Under the pieces are notes generated by a model. That model was not told where the DNA came from and made no database searches. It worked only from the letters and a program-made list of their open reading frames with translations. Both the position numbers and the translations under genes were made by a program. Positions 8,889 to 17,455 of a stretch of 64,000 nt of DNA are shown here, piece after piece; the first letter of the stretch is position 1, and every line of letters begins with the position of its first letter. The DNA is from Parapedobacter pyrenivorans (GTDB lineage: Bacteria; Bacteroidota; Bacteroidia; Sphingobacteriales; Sphingobacteriaceae), in assembly GCF_014636865.1 (NCBI RefSeq), contig NZ_BMER01000001.1:62001-126000 (forward strand). The letters run 5' to 3'.

Positions 8889-9899
8889 ATGAAACTGATT
8901 TTTAGCCCAATTGTATTGACCATGGCATTGGCCTGCAATAATACCCAGCAAACGCAACAGATGACCTACAAAACCACGGGCAGTATCGAGCGTATCGACC
9001 CGGCACTGGATGCCATTATTGACATCGGCACAACCGCCGAAATCATTGCCGAAGGTTATGAGTGGAGCGAAGGGCCACTATGGGTGGAAAGCGAACAGAT
9101 GCTATTGTTTTCGGATGTACCGACCAACACGGTTTACAAATGGACCGAAAAAAATGGCGCCAAAATTTACCTCCGACCAAGCGGTTATACAGGCTCGGCT
9201 CCCAGCAATAGCAAAGAGCCGGGCAGCAATGGCTTGTTACTGGATGGCCAGGGAAACTTGGTACTTTGTCAGCACGGCAACCGGCAGTTAGCGAGAATGG
9301 ATGCTCCATTGAATCAACCCGAAGCGACATTCGTCGCTTTGGCTGACAACTATGACGGAAAGCGTTTCAATAGCCCGAATGACGCCGTATACAACGGCGC
9401 AGGTGAGCTGTTTTTTACCGACCCGCCATATGGGCTACCATTGCAAAACGATGAAGATCCTACTAAAGAGATCGCTTATAACGGCGTTTATAAAATCGAC
9501 ACGGACGGTAAGGTCGTATTATTGACCGACAGCATCACAAGGCCCAACGGTATCGCGCTCTTCCCTGGCGAGCAAAAGATGTTGGTTGCCAGTTCCGATC
9601 CAAATGCCGCCAATTGGTACCTGCTCGAAGTCGGTGATACACAGACGACCCCAACTTTATTCTACAGCGCCACGAATGAACGCGATGGATTGAAGGGCCT
9701 CCCCGACGGCTTGAAAATCAATAAAAACGGGACTGTATTCGCCAGCGGCCCCGGCGGCATATGGATATTCAATCGCAATGGAAAGGTACTGGGAAAGATA
9801 AAACTGGACGAGGCTACCTCGAATGTGGCTTTATCCGACGATGAAAAAACATTATACGTAACAAACGATGGGTATGTGTTGCGCATTAAACTATTGTAA
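8889..9899 (+). CDS. SMP-30/gluconolactonase-like lipoprotein
   Basis: A 336-residue six-bladed beta-propeller of the SMP-30/LRE family (calcium-dependent sugar lactonases and related hydrolases). The N-terminus is a lipoprotein signal ending in ALAC (Cys at about 16). Blades are marked by SEGPLWV (candidate metal Glu), NGLLLDGQGNLVLCQHG, RFNSPNDAVYN (candidate metal Asn), FTDPPYGLP, RPNGIALFPGE and GLPDGLKINKNG (candidate Asp). Length is normal for secreted members. It is monocistronic, with no adjacent sugar-acid gene to narrow the substrate. Confidence 0.88.
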   Translation: MKLIFSPIVLTMALACNNTQQTQQMTYKTTGSIERIDPALDAIIDIGTTAEIIAEGYEWSEGPLWVESEQMLLFSDVPTNTVYKWTEKNGAKIYLRPSGYTGSAPSNSKEPGSNGLLLDGQGNLVLCQHGNRQLARMDAPLNQPEATFVALADNYDGKRFNSPNDAVYNGAGELFFTDPPYGLPLQNDEDPTKEIAYNGVYKIDTDGKVVLLTDSITRPNGIALFPGEQKMLVASSDPNAANWYLLEVGDTQTTPTLFYSATNERDGLKGLPDGLKINKNGTVFASGPGGIWIFNRNGKVLGKIKLDEATSNVALSDDEKTLYVTNDGYVLRIKLL

Positions 9900-10074
9900 G
9901 ATGGTTTTAATGCCAAAATAAGACTGAAGGCATTGCCAAACCGACAATAAACACCCAGAAAAGCCACTTTCTTATCATACTTGGCGCCAGCACTCATCAA
10001 GCTTAGACTGGTATTCCTATAAATTGCCCCCTGTCGGAAATTCGCTACAATATCTGATTATCAACCAGTTTATG

Positions 10075-10105
10075 TTTGCCTAATAACTACACGTTTATAC
10101 CTTTG
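10075..10105 (+). promoter_or_regulatory. Bacteroidota sigma-A-type promoter
   Basis: TTTG at 10075-10078 and TACCTTTG at 10098-10105 are separated by exactly 19 nt. This matches the TTTG-N19-TAnnTTTG consensus of Bacteroidota. It lies about 60 bp ahead of the response-regulator gene and probably drives the regulator/113-aa/kinase group. Confidence 0.75.
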
Positions 10106-10167
10106 TCCTCGCTTATGGAATGAATCCGCCTTTAAATACTGGCGGCGCTTACTTTTCAAAAAGGTAT

Positions 10168-10566
10168 ATGGATTTAAGTGTATTTATTGTTGACGACGAT
10201 GTCATGCTAGGCAAGATACAGAAGGCGCTGGTTAAATCGGTGTGGCCATTGGACGAACCAATTATATGCTATGACGGTCCTAGCGCACTTGAGCGCATAG
10301 AACTAGAAGCTGCATCCGGCAAAAAAATATTGATACTACTTGATATCAATATGCCCGAAATGGATGGTTGGGGTGTGCTGGATTTTCTGTGCGAGAAATC
10401 TTACGGTGAGCATGTCTGGGTAATCTTGAATACGTCGTCTGAAGAAGTAGCCGACGAAATAAAATCAAGATCATACACCCAAGTAATTGCTTATAATAAA
10501 AAGCCGCTTAAAAGGGAAATACTACGCGAGTTAATGGGCAGAGAACCGTTGGCCGTGTTCTTTTAA
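10168..10566 (+). CDS. Single-domain response regulator (CheY-like)
   Basis: A 132-residue receiver domain with no output domain. Acidic pocket residues are in FIVDDD (9-11), the phosphoacceptor Asp is in LLDINMPEMDGWG (about 59), the conserved Ser/Thr is in LNTSSEE and the Lys is in NKKPLK (about 113). The frame is open from an ATG at 10120, but the ATG at 10168 starts directly at the first beta strand and has AAAAAGG upstream. It precedes a 113-residue protein and a histidine kinase in the same direction, probably one signalling operon. Output must be by protein contact, since there is no DNA-binding domain. Confidence 0.88.
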   Translation: MDLSVFIVDDDVMLGKIQKALVKSVWPLDEPIICYDGPSALERIELEAASGKKILILLDINMPEMDGWGVLDFLCEKSYGEHVWVILNTSSEEVADEIKSRSYTQVIAYNKKPLKREILRELMGREPLAVFF

Positions 10567-10581
10567 AAAAGGAATATCACT

Positions 10582-10923
10582 TTGAATGCAGGTAAAACAT
10601 ATGGAATTGACGTCAGCTTTGAGGAGCTTCGGCTGCCGTTATCCCATGATGTGTTGATCCTAGCAAAAAAATCAGCACAGGGGAAACGTGGTTTGGGTAA
10701 GTCGTTGGATCTACTTGCTCCCGGAACATTTCAAACGATGGATACGAATCTAGAACATGAACACGTAGAGGCTATTTTTGTCAATCGAAAGCTCCTTACC
10801 AAAATTTCCGCTGAACACCTTATACAGGTCTTACAACGGCACGTTTTTGAACATGTATCCGAAGGTGAATTAATAAAGGTTGACATGAAGGTGCGGATTT
10901 CGATAAATAACATCAATAGTTAA
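10582..10923 (+). CDS. Conserved hypothetical protein in signalling operon
   Basis: A 113-residue soluble protein of no family I recognise. It has no signal peptide or membrane segment and reads as mixed alpha/beta with a central helix, ISAEHLIQVLQRHVFEHV. The start is a TTG at 10582, about 16 nt after the response-regulator stop, with AAGGA upstream; the first in-frame ATG is about 50 codons further in. The kinase gene follows 19 nt after its stop, so it probably belongs to the same pathway, perhaps as a partner of the response regulator. Confidence 0.6.
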   Translation: MNAGKTYGIDVSFEELRLPLSHDVLILAKKSAQGKRGLGKSLDLLAPGTFQTMDTNLEHEHVEAIFVNRKLLTKISAEHLIQVLQRHVFEHVSEGELIKVDMKVRISINNINS

Positions 10924-10942
10924 CGGAATATACGCCTTTGCT

Positions 10943-11950
10943 ATGACTATAAAACCACTGGTAACCAAGCACTATGAGACGATCGATGCCTACGCAGGAG
11001 CATGCGTCGCGAGGGAATTATTGCGTCTTACTCCTGCAGTGGTTGTCTTAGAAGAAAATAGGCCTATCGATGTTTTGACCGCTTCAGACTTGGCTTTGAA
11101 ACCACATCAACTGGTGATCGATTGTTTACATGGCAGTCCAACCGTATCTTGCACGGAATCTACCGCGGCAGTGATGAGCCTGATGAAAACGACAGGCAAG
11201 ATCGTACTTCCTGTTATTTACAACGATAATTTCTATGGCTTAATTTACCAAGCGGACATCCTTTCTTATTTACATACGAACCATGAAAAGCAAAAATTGG
11301 CCTTATTAGCGGCGGCGCATGATCTGCGAAGTCCGATAGCTGCCATTGATATGCTTGGAACAATATTGCGAGCCGACCCTGTATTAAATAAGCATCTACA
11401 CCTCATCGACAAACTTAGTGAGACCTGTGATTATGCACAAGTGCTCATAGAGGACATCATCATCACCGAGAAATCTCATAGTGAAGAGCTTACACTTCTC
11501 GATGAAAATTTGGACGAGCTGGTGGATGAGTGCACGACTTCGCTATCCGACAAATTAAAAGATAAGCAACTCGTGTTGTCTAAACAATTGTGCAGCAACC
11601 GAGCTGTAAAGGTTGACCGGCTGAAATTAAAACGGGCAATCGGCAATATACTTTGGAATAGTATCAAATTTACCCATCCCGGAGGCATGATTATGCTATC
11701 TACAAGTGAAGCGGCCAACAATCGGGTGTGTATCACTATACGGGATACGGGCATCGGCATACCCGAATCGATGCGAGAGAATATATTTGATAAATTTACA
11801 AAAGCCAAACGACAGGGTACAGCCGGGGAACCTACAACCGGATTGGGATTATACCTTACCAAAACCATCATTGAATCGCACGGAGGCACAATCGATATGG
11901 AGAGCGACGGGAAAACAGGCACCAGTTTCATTGTTTCGCTGCCTGCATAA
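10943..11950 (+). CDS. Sensor histidine kinase with N-terminal CBS-like pair
   Basis: A 335-residue soluble kinase. Residues about 20-112 look like two CBS motifs (PAVVVLEENRPIDVLTASDL and IVLPVIYNDNFYGLIYQADI), which bind adenosyl ligands in other proteins. The dimerisation helix carries the H-box AAAHDLRSPIAAI with the phospho-His at 126. The ATPase domain shows the N-box ILWNSIKFTHPGG, G1 box DTGIGIPE, F-box IFDKFTKA and G2 box TTGLGLYLTKTIIESHGG. There is no membrane segment, so it senses a cytoplasmic signal, possibly nucleotide charge through the CBS pair. The response regulator two genes upstream is the natural partner. Confidence 0.85.
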   Translation: MTIKPLVTKHYETIDAYAGACVARELLRLTPAVVVLEENRPIDVLTASDLALKPHQLVIDCLHGSPTVSCTESTAAVMSLMKTTGKIVLPVIYNDNFYGLIYQADILSYLHTNHEKQKLALLAAAHDLRSPIAAIDMLGTILRADPVLNKHLHLIDKLSETCDYAQVLIEDIIITEKSHSEELTLLDENLDELVDECTTSLSDKLKDKQLVLSKQLCSNRAVKVDRLKLKRAIGNILWNSIKFTHPGGMIMLSTSEAANNRVCITIRDTGIGIPESMRENIFDKFTKAKRQGTAGEPTTGLGLYLTKTIIESHGGTIDMESDGKTGTSFIVSLPA

Positions 11951-12059
11951 GTTTATGCTCACGTATTTTATCAACAGATGAGCCTATTCTCCGATGATTG
12001 TATAAAATACGCATATGCTAGTAAGAATGGGAAAATCCGTATCTTGCAACGACGGACAT

Positions 12060-12611
12060 ATGAACCATTACATGAAAAAACACAGGCGGCTTAGCATTAT
12101 CATTGGTGTGTTATTAATATCCGCAAATATCGGTTGCGACCAGTTCACAAAATCTATTGTGCGAAACGCCATACTCCCCAATGAACAGATTACGGTTATT
12201 ACCAACCATTTGACACTCACCAAAGTGGAAAATACCGGCGCTTTCTTGAGTATGGGGCAATCGTGGTGGCCGCCCCTGAAAGTTGCCCTACTTATCGTAT
12301 TGCCCATCTTCGCGCTCGGATTTGCCCTTCACATTATGATCAAAAGATCGCGCCCCAGCCGCTGGTTTACTTGGGGCTTAGCCTTCGCCATTGGGGGCGG
12401 TACCGGCAACTTAATCGATAGGATCATCCACGGATCGGTCACCGATTTCCTTCATCTGAAGGCCGGGATGTTACAAACCGGGATATTCAATATGGCCGAT
12501 GTATCCATCATGGTAGGCATCGGCATGGTATTGGTCGATGTACTTGTCTTCAACAACGGACGTCAACCGGATACCGAGGCCGCTATCGGAACGGTGAATG
12601 AATCTCCTTGA
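12060..12611 (+). CDS. lspA: Lipoprotein signal peptidase (signal peptidase II)
   Basis: A membrane aspartyl protease that cuts prolipoproteins before the lipid-modified Cys. Four membrane helices are visible. Family signatures are CDQFTKSIVRN, the box VENTGAFLSMG, and the two catalytic Asp in GGGTGNLIDRII and FNMADVSIMVG. The frame is open from 12015, but that start would add an uncharacteristic polar leader; ATG at 12060 or 12072 fits the usual length (about 180 residues). It is convergent with the next gene, with only 9 bp between. Confidence 0.93.
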   Translation: MNHYMKKHRRLSIIIGVLLISANIGCDQFTKSIVRNAILPNEQITVITNHLTLTKVENTGAFLSMGQSWWPPLKVALLIVLPIFALGFALHIMIKRSRPSRWFTWGLAFAIGGGTGNLIDRIIHGSVTDFLHLKAGMLQTGIFNMADVSIMVGIGMVLVDVLVFNNGRQPDTEAAIGTVNESP

Positions 12612-12620
12612 AAAAATGTA

Positions 12621-13481
12621 CTACCTCAGTGGCAAGGCCTTAAACGCACGGGTCAATTCGGTCAACGATTCTTCGACGCCCATTCTTTCTAACGAAGACG
12701 CGCCGACAAAGCCATGTGCATCGGTCTGATCCAGTATCTGACGGACATCTTCCGGTGTATTGATCGGCCCGCCGTGAGCGAGGAAGAAAATATCGGGATT
12801 AACGGACCGACCGGCTTCGATGATTTCCTGGGTCCGCTCAATCGAAAAATCCATACTACGTGATGCATTCACCACGCCGATGGAACCACCTACCGTGGTG
12901 CCTACGTGCGAAATAATGGCGTCCGCTCCCGCATCCGCCATCTGCTTGGCTTCTTCCGGAGTAGCAACATAGACAATGGAAAATAGATCCATTTTGGTAG
13001 CCAACCGGATCATTTCCACTTCTTTCGCAAAGCCCATTCCTGTTTCTTCCAATACCTGCCGGAAATGCCCGTCGACAATGGAGTGGGTAGGAAAGTTATT
13101 CACACCAGAAAAGCCCATATCCTTTATTTTCAACAGGTGATGCCACATCCGGCGCCGGGGATCGGACCCGTGCACACCGCAGATAACCGGCACTTCCTGG
13201 ACCACGGGCAATACCTCAAATTCGCCTATTTCAAGCGCTTCTGCATTTGCATCACCATAGGCCATCATCCCGGCGGTAGAACCATGCCCCGCCATACGGA
13301 AACGCCCGGAGTTGTAGATGATGATGAGGTCGGCACCGCCCCGCTCAATAAATTTGGCACTGATACCCGTCCCCGCTCCGGCAGCGATGATGGCTTTCTT
13401 ATTCGTGATAGTCTTTTTCAGACGCTCCCTGACTTCTTGCTTCGTATAGGGGTTACCTACCCCTGTCCATGGATTTGGCAT
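12621..13481 (-). CDS. Phosphoenolpyruvate hydrolase-like TIM-barrel protein
   Basis: A 286-residue TIM barrel of the family annotated as phosphoenolpyruvate hydrolase or TIM-barrel signal-transduction protein. Characteristic stretches are IIAAGAGTGISAKFIERGGADL, NSGRFRMAGHGSTAGMMAYGDAN, VICGVHGSDPRRRMWHHLLK, GVNNFPTHSIVDGHFRQ, GADAIISHVGTTVGGSIG and FLAHGGPINTPEDV. The full length is present. In other genomes the family often pairs with a UPF0261 (Tm-1-like) protein, which is not adjacent here. The catalytic reaction in vivo is uncertain. Confidence 0.85.
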   Translation of the reverse strand: MPNPWTGVGNPYTKQEVRERLKKTITNKKAIIAAGAGTGISAKFIERGGADLIIIYNSGRFRMAGHGSTAGMMAYGDANAEALEIGEFEVLPVVQEVPVICGVHGSDPRRRMWHHLLKIKDMGFSGVNNFPTHSIVDGHFRQVLEETGMGFAKEVEMIRLATKMDLFSIVYVATPEEAKQMADAGADAIISHVGTTVGGSIGVVNASRSMDFSIERTQEIIEAGRSVNPDIFFLAHGGPINTPEDVRQILDQTDAHGFVGASSLERMGVEESLTELTRAFKALPLR

Positions 13482-13576
13482 ATATAAATCGTTTAACTAG
13501 CTGTTGGGCGAATGTCGTTAAGTTTGATAACATTCGCAAATCTGTTTACCTTTGCTATTTCTTTAAACAGTTTATC

Positions 13577-14563
13577 CTATGGGCAGCTCGGGGTCACAAA
13601 ATTATCTAATATGGTCATGACCTCGTACCCTTCCTGAGCGCTACAAGGATTTGGCCCCAAACCACGGAAGTAAGAAACAACGGCTTCAATCATGGGTTGC
13701 TGCACGTGTGGTAAGGGTTCGAAGTCAAAATGCTGAACGCCGTGTTCGTTTACCAGTTCTATCGGCTGGTAGGTGAATACGGAGAATGAGATCCGTCCTG
13801 CCGAACCGATTATCTCGCATACATCACGATTTTCAGCGACATTAAATGCCCACTGACCGCTAAAAAGCACATCGTTCTCAAATAAGATCTGTCCAGACAC
13901 GGCGTCAGCAGCCGCATACAATTTTGCTTGGTTGTGCGCAATGCCTTTGCTCCATACGACATTACCAAAAAAATGACGCATCAGGTCAATCTGGTGCGGG
14001 GCTAAATCGTGAAATAAGCCGCCGCCGGATTGTTCCGGATTGAGCCGCCATAGCATACCAGGCGATTGCAGGGTTTCGGCCGACAGTGGCTGCTGATAAA
14101 ACCTCAGATTGACAACCCGAGGCGTGCCGATATGCTCGTCGATCAATTCCTTTACCTTTTTGAAATACGGCTGCTCCCTACGGTAGTGTGCCACAGTAAG
14201 CTTTCCACTGCATGCTTGCTGCGTATGCAGGAGTTCTTTTGCCTGCAACCGACCCAATGTCATCGGCTTCTCAAGATAAACAGGTTTTCCTGCCTTTAGG
14301 GCTGCGGCAGCATAATAGGCATGGGTATCCGGCGGTGTAGCAACATAGATGGCGTTTACCCGCGGATCGTCAATGAGCTGCTGCGCATCGGAATACCAGG
14401 TGGGTACACGGTGCCTTTCCGCGTAGTCTCTCGCTTTGGCTGCATCTCTACGCATAACGGCCACCAACTGCGAATGTTCCACTTTTTGGAAAGCTGGGCC
14501 GCTTTTTACTTCAGTTACATCGCCGACACCGATAATGCCCCATTTTATTTCCTTTATCTCCAT
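13577..14563 (-). CDS. Gfo/Idh/MocA family oxidoreductase
   Basis: A 328-residue NAD(P)-dependent sugar or sugar-acid oxidoreductase. The Rossmann start is KWGIIGVGDVTEVKSGP; the central motif is YLEKPMTL (EKP Lys), followed by AHYRREQPYFKKV and GGLFHDLAPHQIDLMRHFFG (GGxxxDxxxHxxD type, with His active-site candidate). The frame is open to 14725, but the first part lies inside the neighbouring regulator gene; the ATG at 14563 (or 14584) sits at the conserved core. It follows the AraC-TPR gene by 34 bp, so they may be cotranscribed. The substrate is unknown. Confidence 0.87.
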   Translation of the reverse strand: MEIKEIKWGIIGVGDVTEVKSGPAFQKVEHSQLVAVMRRDAAKARDYAERHRVPTWYSDAQQLIDDPRVNAIYVATPPDTHAYYAAAALKAGKPVYLEKPMTLGRLQAKELLHTQQACSGKLTVAHYRREQPYFKKVKELIDEHIGTPRVVNLRFYQQPLSAETLQSPGMLWRLNPEQSGGGLFHDLAPHQIDLMRHFFGNVVWSKGIAHNQAKLYAAADAVSGQILFENDVLFSGQWAFNVAENRDVCEIIGSAGRISFSVFTYQPIELVNEHGVQHFDFEPLPHVQQPMIEAVVSYFRGLGPNPCSAQEGYEVMTILDNFVTPSCP

Positions 14564-14597
14564 ACGTTCTTTGTATACGATCATTAGCTGGTTGCAA

Positions 14598-16661
14598 TTA
14601 CAGCAACCCTTTCTCTTCCAGTGTCTTCCTGACCTGCTTGTTCTTGTTCCAAAATTTAGTTTCGATGACATCGAACACGGCTTTGAACGCGGGGTTATCC
14701 TTGAATCGTGCCACCATAATATCATCTTTAAACAACAGAATCCAATACTGGTAATTGTCTTCTTTTGAAAATAAGCGAAGGTGGCCGATCATGCTGGAGG
14801 CATTACCCTGGTAGGCATCATACAACGCCAGATGCATATGTCTGTAAATGGATTGATCATTATCCGCAAAGGTCTTGAAACGTGCAAAATGGTATTCGGA
14901 TTTCTCTCGATTGCCCTGCTTGGACCACAGTATCGCCATGTCCAGGTCGACCGTATGAAAAAGATCCAACTGCTGTGCATCACGCAATTGAAAAAATCGT
15001 TCGTAATAACGAAAAGCAGCCTTATCATCTCCCGTATGGAAATAAAGTTTCCCGAGCTCCTGTAGGATATGTAATTGGGTCGAATCCTTCGCAAATTCGG
15101 CCAACAGTAATTTTTCTGCCTTAGCGGATTCTCGGTATTTAGCGTAAACCACGACGGCTTTCAGCCACGATGCGTACGGATTGTGCGGATTATAAGCAAT
15201 TGATTGCTCAATATACTGGAGAGACTCGTCTATGAAGCCGGTTTGGACCAACGCATTACTCAAGTGCAGGTAGTTCATACTAGCGGTGGCACTATCGTGC
15301 GCTGCCGGATCTAAACGGACTCCCTGAAGTGCATATTCCAGGTACTTGGCCGTATTGGGAACATACCAATTGTAAAAATCCGAGAGGAAATGAATGATCA
15401 GCGGTGAGTTCGGCTTGTACTCCAGTGCTTTTTCCAAATACGGAATGGCCGATTCATATGCTTTTTGGTTGACATAATATAGTCCCTTGGCAAACAAGCA
15501 TTCCGCTGACGAAGGACCGTAAAGCACCGACTTGTCAGCATATGCGCCAATAGAATCTCCGTATTGGCGCTCCTGTTGAAAGGCGTCAAGGTAATAATAG
15601 GCTATCGCTGTCACTGCGTATGCGAGTGCAAACTCGTCATCGCGCGCTATCGCTTTTCCTAGAAGCACGATAGCGGCTTCCAAATTTGTCCGCCCGCCCT
15701 GTCGCATCAATTCCGTTGCCTGCAGAAACAGGTCATAAGCGGCTAAGTCGGTTGTCGGTATCTGTTCTATTCGTTTTTGCTCTTCCCATGTTACGATCGC
15801 TTGCACCTCTTTGGCAATATCCTTGGCGATCTCCTGTTGCAGTTGAAAGATGTCCGTTATTTCCCGTTCATACTGCCGCGCCCATAAATGGCTGTCGTGC
15901 TGTGCATCTATCAATTGGATGTTGAGTAATATGCGGTTGCCGACCTTTTGGCCACTTCCCTCCACAACATAGTTCACCTGGAGCTCGTCAGCCATTTCCG
16001 GAATAGACAGGGTTGCGTGCCGATATTTTTCGGCAGAAGTACGGCTTACCACCCGAAGGTCTTTAATCTGCTGCAAGTGGTTTAAGGTCGATTCCATCAA
16101 CCCGTTGATCAAATAAACGTTGGCCGAGTCACTGCTATCGTTCTTGAAAGGCAGTACGGCGATGGATTTTTCGATCGGTGTAGGCGAGACGGAGCGAGCA
16201 GTCCAATAAATGGTAATTCCGAGCGCGATGATCATCGCCGCGGCCAAGGCAACCAAAAGCCAACGATTGATCCTCCGCTTGGCAGGTATCTCGGCCGACG
16301 GCAGCTCTTCCTTTCCCACCCTTTTCCCTACTCCACCTGGCGGATACCCGTAGTATTCACGGAAACACTTGATAAAATAGGATGTGCTGCTGAATCCCAC
16401 CTGATGGGCCACTTCGGAAACTGTATATCCGGCACCACCCAGTAACTCCATACCTCGTTTTAATCGGATTTCGCGGATGAACTGGCTCGCGGATTGACGG
16501 GTGGCTTGTCTAATCCGGCGGAGCAGATTGGACCGGCTCATGTGCATCTTTCCGGCAAGTTCGGATACGCCAAACCTTTCGTCCGACACATTTTCCATGA
16601 TTACAGCGGTAACCTGGGAAAGGAAATCACTGTTTATGGAATTAGCATCAGACACGGACAT
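14598..16661 (-). CDS. Membrane-anchored AraC-type HTH protein with TPR domain
   Basis: A 687-residue fusion. Residues about 10-110 are an AraC HTH (VSELAGKMHMSRSNLLRRIR and EVAHQVGFSSTSYFIKCFREYYG). A single membrane helix lies at about 130-152. Residues about 163-290 form a TolB/FlgO-like domain (SIAVLPFKNDSSD, GLMESTLNHL, YVVEGSGQKVGNRILLNIQL). The remainder is tetratricopeptide repeats. With DNA-binding on one side and TPRs on the other side of the membrane, it may be a one-component transmembrane regulator. The target is unknown; the downstream Gfo/Idh gene is a candidate. Confidence 0.85.
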   Translation of the reverse strand: MSVSDANSINSDFLSQVTAVIMENVSDERFGVSELAGKMHMSRSNLLRRIRQATRQSASQFIREIRLKRGMELLGGAGYTVSEVAHQVGFSSTSYFIKCFREYYGYPPGGVGKRVGKEELPSAEIPAKRRINRWLLVALAAAMIIALGITIYWTARSVSPTPIEKSIAVLPFKNDSSDSANVYLINGLMESTLNHLQQIKDLRVVSRTSAEKYRHATLSIPEMADELQVNYVVEGSGQKVGNRILLNIQLIDAQHDSHLWARQYEREITDIFQLQQEIAKDIAKEVQAIVTWEEQKRIEQIPTTDLAAYDLFLQATELMRQGGRTNLEAAIVLLGKAIARDDEFALAYAVTAIAYYYLDAFQQERQYGDSIGAYADKSVLYGPSSAECLFAKGLYYVNQKAYESAIPYLEKALEYKPNSPLIIHFLSDFYNWYVPNTAKYLEYALQGVRLDPAAHDSATASMNYLHLSNALVQTGFIDESLQYIEQSIAYNPHNPYASWLKAVVVYAKYRESAKAEKLLLAEFAKDSTQLHILQELGKLYFHTGDDKAAFRYYERFFQLRDAQQLDLFHTVDLDMAILWSKQGNREKSEYHFARFKTFADNDQSIYRHMHLALYDAYQGNASSMIGHLRLFSKEDNYQYWILLFKDDIMVARFKDNPAFKAVFDVIETKFWNKNKQVRKTLEEKGLL

Positions 16662-16681
16662 TTAATTGGATTCTAGATAAG

Positions 16682-16689
16682 CAAAGATA
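16682..16689 (-). promoter_or_regulatory. -7 promoter element of the AraC-TPR gene
   Basis: TATCTTTG on the minus strand fits TAnnTTTG and lies about 20 bp before the ATG at 16661, implying a very short leader. The -33 position has CATC (plus-strand reading) instead of CAAA, so the call rests on the -7 element alone. Confidence 0.45.
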
Positions 16690-16858
16690 GCTGTTGCATA
16701 CGTATTTGCATCATAATTTATATTAACGCGTCATAATTTTCATTCACTCCACCAAACTTGACACATTTTTCCGCATAACTCATTTCCAGGTCTTCGAAGG
16801 TTACAGACCTTTGCTATATCAAGATCAAACACTTATTGTATCATTTAAAATCATTAAC

Positions 16859-17455
16859 ATGATGAACGTCCAACACATCAATCCGTTTTACCAAATCGCC
16901 AGATGGCTACTGGTGGTTTGTATTGCCATCACTACATCCTGCGCCGGCGAGGGAAATTCGTCGCGGCAGGCCGACCAACCAAGCAACGGTACAGCAGAAG
17001 TGCCGCAAGTAGACATCCATACCGCCGTAGTCACCGGCAACGTGGACGCCATTCGCCAACACATCGCCGCCGGCACGGATATCAACGCCAAGGATCCCTT
17101 CGGCGGGTCGAGTCCATTAATTACGGCAGCCGTATTCGGCAAGGCAGACCTTGCAAAGATCCTCATCGAGGCCGGCGCCGATCTCAACTTCCGTAACAAC
17201 GACGGCTCCACAGCACTCATCAGTGCAGCTTTCTTTGGGCGGCCAGAAATCGTCCAGTTGTTACTCGATGCAGGTGCAGACAAGACCATCAAAAACAAAT
17301 ACGGTGCAACGGCTTACGATACAGTTATCCTGCCATTTAATGAGGTAAAAAGCACGTATGACATGATGGGCAAAGCATTGGCACCGATGGGGCTAAAACT
17401 CGACTACGTCTATCTCGAAGCTGTCCGGCCCGAAATCGCCAACATGTTGCAATAA
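16859..17455 (+). CDS. Ankyrin-repeat lipoprotein
   Basis: A 198-residue lipoprotein with signal WLLVVCIAITTSC (lipid Cys about residue 28) and three to four ankyrin repeats at about 55-155 (DIHTAVVTGNVDAIRQHIAAG, SPLITAAVFGKADLAKILIE, TALISAAFFGRPEIVQLLLD). The frame is open from a TTG at 16811, but ATG 16859/16862 precedes the signal directly. Ankyrin repeats mediate protein contact, and no enzymatic domain is present. The stop overlaps the ATG of the acyltransferase gene (TAATG), so both are translated together. Confidence 0.85.
   Translation: MMNVQHINPFYQIARWLLVVCIAITTSCAGEGNSSRQADQPSNGTAEVPQVDIHTAVVTGNVDAIRQHIAAGTDINAKDPFGGSSPLITAAVFGKADLAKILIEAGADLNFRNNDGSTALISAAFFGRPEIVQLLLDAGADKTIKNKYGATAYDTVILPFNEVKSTYDMMGKALAPMGLKLDYVYLEAVRPEIANMLQ

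Noticed and set aside
9909-9934. AATGCC...GGCATT stem after the SMP-30 gene as terminator
   Set aside because: Six-base stem with a long loop and no T-run.
13523-13554. Plus-strand TTTG, 20 nt, TACCTTTG promoter match
   Set aside because: It points into the antisense of the Gfo/Idh gene with no plus-strand gene for over 3 kb; treated as chance or at most an antisense start.
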